Position numbers and translations under genes: made by a program. 64,000 nt of DNA from CAYNJG01 sp964397295. GTDB taxonomy: Bacteria > Planctomycetota > Planctomycetia > Pirellulales > Pirellulaceae. Positions within the stretch are counted from its first letter, which is position 1, and every line of letters begins with the position of its first letter. Below are positions 16,782 to 23,282 of the stretch, one piece after another. Under the pieces are notes generated by a model that was given only the letters and a program-made list of their open reading frames with translations, was not told the DNA's origin and searched no databases. The stretch covers positions 1 through 64,000 of the forward strand of contig CAYNJG010000004.1 in the NCBI GenBank assembly GCA_964397295.1, given 5' to 3'.

Positions 16782-19700
16782 ATGTCGCTTTGGGAATTCT
16801 TAGGACTTGGGTCGAAACGTCGCGCTCGACCGCGCGTGAGACGTCGTTTTCAAGTTCGCTACATCCCTCGTGACGATCGCAACTACAACGATCCTTGGAC
16901 AAGCGACGTGTCGGCCGATCATGGTGCGCATGCCGAGCATGGCAACCCGGACTTTCGCAACTCGGGGCGTGGAGCCGGTCCGGGAATGGCCGGTGGAGAC
17001 GCGACTCCTGCATCTCCCGCGCAGGAAGCTGGCGAGCAGCGATTGCGTTTTACGTCTCATCCCACCGAACCGAACAAGTTCAACGTAACGGGCAAGAGAA
17101 AGCCCGCGGACACCGAGCAAGAGCACGTCAACATTCCCGAGCTCGATTCGCACACGGGTCGCTACTTCACGATGAAAGCCAACGGTGGCAACGGCGGTCA
17201 TGGAGGTCACGGCGGATTTGGCGAAGACGGTGCCCGTGGTCGTGATGCTTGGTCGACCGGTGCTCGCGGAGGCAATGGTTACGGCGGCGGCGATGGCGGA
17301 CTCGGAACGCATGGCGGTGCCGCGTCCGATGGTGGAATCAATATTGCCGAGTACGACAAGGACGATACGTACTTGGCTGGTTTGGTGAAGGGTGAAGCAG
17401 AGGGTGGCCAGGGCGGTGCTCCGGGCACGCACGGACGTGGTGGCGAGGGTGGTCCGGGTGGACGCGGCGGTCCGGGACGCTCACCTCAGTATTCCACGCG
17501 TAGAAATAGAGATGGAACGACGACACGTGTATTGGTTCGATCGGGTGTTCCGCCAGGGAGTCCGGGTTTCAGCGGTAGCGATGGACATACGCCAACCACG
17601 CCACTACATCCAGGCCGCGATGGAGACAATGGATTCACAAGGCACATCGTTTACGACGGCAACGAAGAAATTGCTCGTTACCGTACGACGTGGGAACTGA
17701 TCCTTGATGGTTTTGTAATTCGCGAAGGCAGTGACAAAGGGCGGCGGCTAAGTATTAAAGAGCACAACTCAATTTTCGAGCCGACCGAGGAACTGGAAAC
17801 GGATCATTTCGACGTGCACAACCGAGGCGAGATGCCGATGTCGCACAACTACCCAACGGTTGTTCATCTCGAAGCGAACGATCGCGTTGAACCATTGGTC
17901 GTGGAAGACTTCGGAAAGTCGGTTGTGCACACGGCGCTTTTGCATGATCCGCTCAAAGAAGATGTGCCGCACACGATCAGTGGACAAGTGCTGCCGTTTC
18001 GTTTGCTCGATATCGACTTCATTCCTGAAGACGAACCCCTCGATATGCCGTTCGTCGTTCGTCCTCGAGCCATACAAACCGGCATCGATCGACTGCACAC
18101 ATCGTTCGACAATCCTCGACACGAGCGAATGCGATTTCCTTGTGACTCGAATAAGCCGAGTTCAATGGAAGCGATGGAACCCGGGCAGATGGCGCTGTTC
18201 GAGTTACAAGTCAACAATCGCGGCGAGCTGGACGTCGGTCGCGAAACGGACGGGAATCGTGATCTCGAAACATTGATTCATTTAGTGACCAGCGAGATGT
18301 CCGATCACATCATGATTCTGGATGAAAGCGGCAAAGAACTGACGGCGAACGAATTGCGTCACAACATCACGGAACTGAATGCCGGCACTGACACCACGCT
18401 AAGCGTCTATATCGGCGTGCTTCCTACGGCGACTCCCTACAGCGGATTCAATATTCAGTCGGACCTTGAACTCGGTCGACTCTACAAGCCTACCGAGCGG
18501 CGAACCGTTCTACGTCGGAACTATCATGCGAGGGTCGCTCAGAAGTATCGATACATTCCCGATGCTGACGTTCTGCTGATTACCAATCGCGATACGGACG
18601 TGACGGAGAAGAATGCAATCGAAGCGACCGCAAAGCTGATGGGTCGCAACGTGAACATCTGGGATATCTCGCTCAACAATGAGCTGTCGTTCAGTCAGGA
18701 TAACGAACACGGTGCAAACTTGCTGCGTGATTTTCACGGTCAAACGATTGTGATGACCAACAACGCGTTCGAGACGATCAATGGCTCGCGTCACGCAGAT
18801 CAGTTTCTCAGCCAGATGGATTTGATCCGCGCGGGAGAGAGCCACGACATCGGGTTGGTCGTACTGAATCCCAAGGGCCATAACATCGATTCGATGTTCA
18901 CGCTGCGGCTGTATCCGACCGAAGAGCAAGAGATCGAATACGAGTTCGACTCGGTGAAGGAGTTCTCGGCCGGCACCAATTCTGAATGGATGGATGCCGA
19001 AATGCTGAACGACGTTGGCGAGATGGTGGAGTACCACGCAGACCGGGCGAAACTCGATCCAACCCGCATGACGTCACTGATTCGGATTCACGGTCGATTC
19101 AAACCGGACAAAGAAAAGCTTGTAAAGATTGCAAGGAAGGTGCAGCTGAGCGTCGAGCAAGCCAACCCTGGACGTCGCGTGATGGCGAAGGTCAAAGTCA
19201 ACGACTACGGTGAACGTACGTGGAAGAACTGGTTTCGTAAGAAGGAGTTGGGCACGATCACGATCATGCCAACCGTGGGCGATGCAAAACCAAACACAAT
19301 TGTGCTGGATGTCGACGAAGAAAAGATTCACGACCCTGAGTTTCTCAAGGGAAAAGCGTTTCGCACGGCGCTAGCGCAAGGCATGAGCTTTGACAAGCTG
19401 ATGGAGAAGCTGGTCGAACGTATCAAGCTACTCCAAGAGGATTCATCGTTGCTCGACGACGACGGTCGCGATCGCGAGGGTGAGTTGTTGGTGGACACGC
19501 TGCTTGCGAAGATCGCGATTCGACAGGCTTCGATGCAGAAGGCTTGGATGCGTGGCAAGATCTCGCCAGAGCAACTGCGCAAGGGTATGCAAAACCTCCA
19601 AACACTCCGCGATGACTTGGCCGATATCATCCCGACGTTCTTCATCTCTGATGACAAAGGCGTTACGAACTTACTCGCACGGTTGGTTGCTGGTCTGCAA

Positions 19701-20360
19701 TTTCTCGGTAAGAGCCAAGGTCGCTGGTCGCGGTTCCTATTGGGTTTTCGCGGTTGGTTCCGAGCGTGGCAAGTTCGCGACGAAACGCTGCGGGTCGCTA
19801 AGTATTTGAAGAAGAAATGGTTCTCCAGCGAATCCCGTGAAGAACGCGAGATTGCGAATGCGGCGTTGGAGCTTCACCGGGACGAGTTTCGAAACCTACG
19901 ACTAGATAAGCGAGAAGACAACGAAGAGATTTCGATTCCACACGCAACACGCCAGTCAATTTTGCATTCAATTTTGAAGAACGGCATCCGTATGGACGCG
20001 CTTGAGTCCGTCAATCGCATCATCATGGAAGACGAATGGCGCGAGATCTGCCGTCGTGAGGCCGACCACATTCAAGACCGACTCGAGTTGGCAGACGCGA
20101 AGGCGCAGAATCAGGCAAAATACCTTGTGGTGGACGAAGGCAAAGTGATCGGCGGCAAGGAGTCGCATCCGACAAACCAGTTCGTCGATAGGTGGGAAGC
20201 CGAACGGCCAAAGCCGACTCCCATAACCCAGAAGTCGGCACCTGTGCAGGGTCCGCATTCGAAGGCTGCAGATCAACGCGGCCTAGACGTTGCGCGGAAG
20301 TCTAAAGAAGTATTGAGTGAAGAGGATTCGCCTTCTTCGCTGGGCCGTGAGCGCGAGTGA
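16782..20360 (+). CDS. large Gly-rich multidomain protein of unknown function (1192 aa)
   Basis: No signal peptide or membrane segment is seen. Residues 1-130 are charged and likely flexible. Residues about 132-290 contain three Gly-rich blocks (NGGNGGHGGHGGFGEDGARG; GGQGGAPGTHGRGGEGGPGG; GSPGFSGSDG), which look collagen-like but are not strict GXY. A beta-rich region follows (290-580). Residues about 585-720 have an alpha/beta pattern starting DADVLLITNRDTDVTEKNAI and including GQTIVMTNNAFETI and DIGLVVLNPKGHNID. From 720 to 1090 it is mostly helical and charged, and the last 100 residues are Pro/Ser-rich. I do not recognise the family. It has no operon partners: the SGNH operon is divergent. 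The single long frame with ordinary codon use argues for a real protein. Confidence 0.85.
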   Translation: MSLWEFLGLGSKRRARPRVRRRFQVRYIPRDDRNYNDPWTSDVSADHGAHAEHGNPDFRNSGRGAGPGMAGGDATPASPAQEAGEQRLRFTSHPTEPNKFNVTGKRKPADTEQEHVNIPELDSHTGRYFTMKANGGNGGHGGHGGFGEDGARGRDAWSTGARGGNGYGGGDGGLGTHGGAASDGGINIAEYDKDDTYLAGLVKGEAEGGQGGAPGTHGRGGEGGPGGRGGPGRSPQYSTRRNRDGTTTRVLVRSGVPPGSPGFSGSDGHTPTTPLHPGRDGDNGFTRHIVYDGNEEIARYRTTWELILDGFVIREGSDKGRRLSIKEHNSIFEPTEELETDHFDVHNRGEMPMSHNYPTVVHLEANDRVEPLVVEDFGKSVVHTALLHDPLKEDVPHTISGQVLPFRLLDIDFIPEDEPLDMPFVVRPRAIQTGIDRLHTSFDNPRHERMRFPCDSNKPSSMEAMEPGQMALFELQVNNRGELDVGRETDGNRDLETLIHLVTSEMSDHIMILDESGKELTANELRHNITELNAGTDTTLSVYIGVLPTATPYSGFNIQSDLELGRLYKPTERRTVLRRNYHARVAQKYRYIPDADVLLITNRDTDVTEKNAIEATAKLMGRNVNIWDISLNNELSFSQDNEHGANLLRDFHGQTIVMTNNAFETINGSRHADQFLSQMDLIRAGESHDIGLVVLNPKGHNIDSMFTLRLYPTEEQEIEYEFDSVKEFSAGTNSEWMDAEMLNDVGEMVEYHADRAKLDPTRMTSLIRIHGRFKPDKEKLVKIARKVQLSVEQANPGRRVMAKVKVNDYGERTWKNWFRKKELGTITIMPTVGDAKPNTIVLDVDEEKIHDPEFLKGKAFRTALAQGMSFDKLMEKLVERIKLLQEDSSLLDDDGRDREGELLVDTLLAKIAIRQASMQKAWMRGKISPEQLRKGMQNLQTLRDDLADIIPTFFISDDKGVTNLLARLVAGLQFLGKSQGRWSRFLLGFRGWFRAWQVRDETLRVAKYLKKKWFSSESREEREIANAALELHRDEFRNLRLDKREDNEEISIPHATRQSILHSILKNGIRMDALESVNRIIMEDEWREICRREADHIQDRLELADAKAQNQAKYLVVDEGKVIGGKESHPTNQFVDRWEAERPKPTPITQKSAPVQGPHSKAADQRGLDVARKSKEVLSEEDSPSSLGRERE

Positions 20361-20428
20361 CTCCACGGCTATTGACCAAATCGAAAGCTGTGTTTGCCTC
20401 AGCGATTGTCGAAGTGAGCCGTTCTTCT

Positions 20429-20516
20429 AAAACACAGAGGCACGGAGATCACAGAGTTTGAGAAGGCCGAATGAGAGCCTTCTCTGTGTCCTCCGCGCCT
20501 CTGTGTTTCAAAACCA
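20429..20516. repeat. hairpin repeat, copy A (complete inverted repeat)
   Basis: The left arm AAACACAGAGGCACGGAGAT.. (27 bases, 20430-20456) is matched on the opposite strand by the right arm at 20482-20508 with 24 of 27 positions identical. Between them a second perfect stem, AGAAGGC at 20461 and GCCTTCT, extends the hairpin. It lies directly beyond the 3' end of the GxxExxY pseudogene. Copies B and C carry the same arm sequence. Confidence 0.85.
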
Positions 20517-20519
20517 CCC

Positions 20520-20897
20520 TCAATATCCGTTAACAATCCGGCTAACCCCGTCAACAAGCTTCTCTTCGTGAAAGTTAATCAACAACCCAAATCGCAAGTT
20601 CAATAAACGAAGGTGGGAAAGCACTTGCGCTTTATCAACGGGATGGATGGCAGTCTTAGCCTTTAGTTCGACTACGACTGTTTTGTTGACTATCAAGTCT
20701 GCCCGGAATCCACATTCGAGTTTAACGTCGTCCTAAACGACAGGCACTGGTTGCTCCTCTACAACTTCGAGTCCTCGATTCCGTAGCTCATATGCTAGGC
20801 ATGCTCGATAAGCTGACTCCAGCAATCCTGGTCCAAGACGTCGGTGAACTTCAATCGCAGCGCCGATAATCGCATGAGTTAAATCGTTGTTGTCCAT
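20520..20897 (-). pseudogene. GxxExxY-family protein, disrupted by one stop codon
   Basis: Reading leftward from ATG 20897 gives a 125-codon frame: MDNNDLTHAIIGAAIEVHRR, then LGPGLLESAYRACLAYELR, the GxxExxY signature (G-L-L-E-S-A-Y) that names the family. After VEEQPVPVV a TAG at 20733-20735 interrupts it, and the frame then continues intact as DDVKLECGFRADLIVNKTVV, VELKAKTAIHPVDKAQ and LRFGLLINFHEEKLVDG to a TGA at 20520. The second half carries the D..(V)ELK pattern of the PD-(D/E)XK nuclease-like superfamily. Family length is about 120-130 residues, so only the stop is abnormal. It lies between repeat copies A and B. Read-through or a recent inactivating mutation are both possible. Confidence 0.85.
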
Positions 20898-20944
20898 TCG
20901 TGGATTTTACAAGCTAAACGACAACGTTGAATACGTCATTTTTG

Positions 20945-20971
20945 AAACACAGAGGCACGGAGATCACAGAG
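20945..20971. repeat. hairpin repeat, copy B (single arm)
   Basis: These 27 bases are identical to the left arm of copy A, and four to five bases before it (TTTG) also match the outer flank of copy A read from the other side. It lies 47 bases beyond the start codon of the GxxExxY pseudogene, so that gene is bracketed by arms of the same repeat. No second arm follows. The rest of 20898-21255 holds no recognisable gene. Confidence 0.8.
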
Positions 20972-21255
20972 TGAACCATTCGGTCGGCAATAAAACGAAG
21001 AGACGTCGTTTCCTGAGAAAGACTGTAATGGAGTGGCTCGAACCCAACGGTTTCTTGCGGGACCGATTTGGTGCCCTGACTACCCATTCGCCATCCGTTC
21101 GGTACGATCCTTTCGTGGCTTCATCTAGCTTATTGACCGGGCTAATCGAATTCGTCTAGAGTTTGGAAAAGCGAGCAATCGCCATATGCTTTTCTTAAAG
21201 AGACAATCAATCACAGAGTTGCGAAATCGTTGTCGCTTCTCGCAAGGCAGATTAA

Positions 21256-21678
21256 GTGAGGTTCACCATTTTCAATCCCTCCCTAAGAACTCTGCTTACG
21301 ATTGGCTGCCTCGCCCTTGTGCCAACGGGCTGTGGAAAGAACGACGGTCAATTTGAAATTCATGGTCAGGTGAGCTTCGAGAGCCAACCGATTGCCGACG
21401 GTAAATTACTGTTCATGCCGATGGACGAAAGCCAACCACAGGCGATCGCTAAAATCGTCGATGGTGAATACACGACAGCTTCTCCGGGCGGTGTATTCGC
21501 GGGCAAATACAAAGTGCAGGTCTTTGGATACCGGAAAACGGGGAAGGTGCAAGACTTGGGGCCGTTACACGGGGAGGAGGAACAGCAGGAACAATACATT
21601 CCAGCCAGATTCAACCGTGAAACCGAAATCACGGTTGAAATCTCAGCAGCAGAAACGATCTACAACATTGAATTGTAG
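21256..21678 (+). CDS. small lipoprotein paired with a DUF1559 gene
   Basis: This 140-residue protein has a hydrophobic leader ending in a lipobox-like LVPTGC at about residue 26, so it is probably lipid-anchored. The mature part is a short beta-sandwich of the transthyretin/carboxypeptidase-regulatory kind common in planctomycetal lipoproteins (FEIHGQVSFESQPIADGKLL, GEYTTASPGGVFAGKYKVQV). Such genes very often stand beside DUF1559 prepilin-like genes, as here. The start is GTG 21256. Its function is unknown; binding or a cell-surface structural role is inferred. Confidence 0.82.
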   Translation: MRFTIFNPSLRTLLTIGCLALVPTGCGKNDGQFEIHGQVSFESQPIADGKLLFMPMDESQPQAIAKIVDGEYTTASPGGVFAGKYKVQVFGYRKTGKVQDLGPLHGEEEQQEQYIPARFNRETEITVEISAAETIYNIEL

Positions 21679-21797
21679 AATTGTTGCCAGGAGATACAGG
21701 CAATCAGAATATCTTTCAGTTGGATGATTCTCGATTTGAATACAGCTTGAAAGCCTCTAGACTTTTAGCTGGGGCCATGGCGAACTTGGAGCGATCG

Positions 21798-22757
21798 ATG
21801 AAGAATAACAGTAGGTCTGCGTTCACGTTGGTGGAGCTTCTCGTCGTGATCGCCATCATCGCTATGCTCGTTACTTTGCTGTTGCCTGCGGTTCAAGCGG
21901 CCCGTGAAGCTGCCAGGAGATCGCAATGCAGTAACAATTTGCGGCAGATCATTCTCGCAAGTATGAACTTTGAAAGCGCAAGAAACGCGTTGCCCGCAGG
22001 CACGACTTCTACCGGAAACGATGTTCACCATACTTGGGCCACGTTCATATTGCCTTTCGCCGAAGAAGGGAATATCCACGATAGTATTGATTTCACGAGA
22101 CCATCGTGGCACTCATTCGTGTCGGGATCGCCAGCTCCCTGGACGTTCCACGACTATTCTCTCTACCGGTGCCCGTCACAAGGGACTGTGGTGCATACGG
22201 AAGTAGCCGGCAATTTTTCGCATGGCAATTACGTTGCGAACAGCGGCTTTCTCTACGCCATTCGGCAGATCACGACGATGGATCGACGTGACGACGAAAA
22301 TCCCAAGTCGCTTCGAGGTCCGTTCGAAAAGAGTTTTGATACGGATCCGATTGGTGTACCTCTTAAACGCATTTCCGATGGTCTTTCAAAAACCGCCATG
22401 TTTGCCGAAACAAAGTTGTTTGAGGGCAACGATGGCCGTGGCCTATTGTTCCTCAGCGCCGGCACCTTTTATCAGCATTGGTTCGTGCCTAATTCGGTCG
22501 GTGATGATCAAAACGAATTCTGCGACACAGGTAGTGAAATGTTTCCGTGCCGTACCGACGGTCGACCGACTCGCGTTGGCAGTTTGACATCAAGAAGTTT
22601 CCACCCTGGTATCACGCACGTAGGCAACGCCGACGGTAGTGTGGCTGGAATTGACAACTCTATTGATCGAAGAGCGTGGGCGGCGCTTGGTACTCGTGGC
22701 CAGAACGATATCGAAAGCTCGGGTTTGCCTGATCCTTTGCCGCCCGTGTTCGACTGA
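21798..22757 (+). CDS. DUF1559 prepilin-like protein
   Basis: The product of 319 residues starts MKNNSRSAFTLVELLVVIAI, a type IV prepilin/pseudopilin cleavage and methylation motif followed by the N-terminal helix (LVTLLLPAVQAAREAARRSQ). The remainder is the DUF1559 domain, with HHTWATFILPF, SLYRCPS and a C-terminal GSLTSRSFHPGITHVGNADG that matches the family's H-x-G-G-x-N-x-x-x-A-D-G block. GGAG eight bases upstream fixes ATG 21798; the frame is open to 21681 but those residues are not family-like. Planctomycetes carry many such paralogues, probably envelope or pseudopilus-type fibres. Confidence 0.93.
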   Translation: MKNNSRSAFTLVELLVVIAIIAMLVTLLLPAVQAAREAARRSQCSNNLRQIILASMNFESARNALPAGTTSTGNDVHHTWATFILPFAEEGNIHDSIDFTRPSWHSFVSGSPAPWTFHDYSLYRCPSQGTVVHTEVAGNFSHGNYVANSGFLYAIRQITTMDRRDDENPKSLRGPFEKSFDTDPIGVPLKRISDGLSKTAMFAETKLFEGNDGRGLLFLSAGTFYQHWFVPNSVGDDQNEFCDTGSEMFPCRTDGRPTRVGSLTSRSFHPGITHVGNADGSVAGIDNSIDRRAWAALGTRGQNDIESSGLPDPLPPVFD

Positions 22758-22805
22758 ACGCTCGATTGTTTGCCTGCCTCACGCGCGAAAAAGCTGTAGG
22801 ACAAT

Positions 22806-22876
22806 TCTTCGAGTTTGCTAGAAGAGTTGGGTTGACTCGGATGCTTGTGATGCATATCTTCTAGGTAACTCGAAGA
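22806..22876 (+). promoter_or_regulatory. promoter framed by two 8-4-8 palindromic operators (BlaI-type autoregulation)
   Basis: Operator 1 (22806-22825) is TCTTCGAG-N4-CTAGAAGA and operator 2 (22857-22876) is TCTTCTAG-N4-CTCGAAGA; the two are near-perfect copies of each other in inverted orientation, with centres 51 bases apart. Between them is TTGACT (22832-22837), then 17 bases, then TATCTT (22855-22860), a good -35/-10 pair whose -10 overlaps operator 2. AAAGGAG at 22877 is the ribosome site for the BlaI-like gene at 22890. BlaI/MecI repressors bind paired dyads in this arrangement and autoregulate, so this is very likely their target, although the half-site differs from TACA/TGTA. Confidence 0.82.
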
Positions 22877-22889
22877 AAAGGAGCCTCGC

Positions 22890-23282
22890 ATGGTTCGTCC
22901 ACAATCGTCGCATCCAACGGATCTTGAATTGCAGATCCTCAAGATTCTCTGGGAAGCATCGCCGCTTCCGGTGCGAGATATACGCAGTGCTCTTTCCGAT
23001 CAGGGCCGCGATATCGCTCATACGTCGGTCATTACGACGCTGAACACGATGTTTGAAAAGGGCTATCTCAAGCGAAAAAAACAAGGGAACGCGTTTCTCT
23101 TTTCGCCCGCGGTTGCCCAAGACGATGTTTCGCAAGGCATGTTGGGTGATTTGGTCGAACGCGTTTTCGATGGTTCGGCGTCGGCTGTCATGCTGAGTTT
23201 GTTTGAGGCTTCGGACCTGGACGAAGATGAAGTTAAAGAGCTTCGTCGTCTTTTCAATCGCAAGCTAAAGGAGAAGAAGTAA
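22890..23282 (+). CDS. BlaI/MecI/CopY-family transcriptional repressor
   Basis: This 130-residue protein is a winged helix of the BlaI/MecI type: LELQILKILWEASPLPVRDI, then DIAHTSVITTLNTMFEKGYL (recognition helix region) and KRKKQGNAFLFSPAVAQDD. A C-terminal dimerisation helix pair follows (LVERVFDGSASAVMLSLF). In the model system the repressor is cut after a signal from a membrane M56 peptidase, encoded here by the next gene with one base shared between stop and start (TAATG). The paired palindromes upstream are the likely operators. What signal is sensed is unknown. Confidence 0.93.
   Translation: MVRPQSSHPTDLELQILKILWEASPLPVRDIRSALSDQGRDIAHTSVITTLNTMFEKGYLKRKKQGNAFLFSPAVAQDDVSQGMLGDLVERVFDGSASAVMLSLFEASDLDEDEVKELRRLFNRKLKEKK

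Noticed and set aside
17160..17480. Gly-rich tract as a CRISPR or tandem repeat array
   Set aside because: Repeats are irregular, protein-level only and within an open frame; no spacers.
20887..21159. 90-residue plus-strand frame
   Set aside because: Begins within the GxxExxY start and reads through hairpin copy B; no family features.
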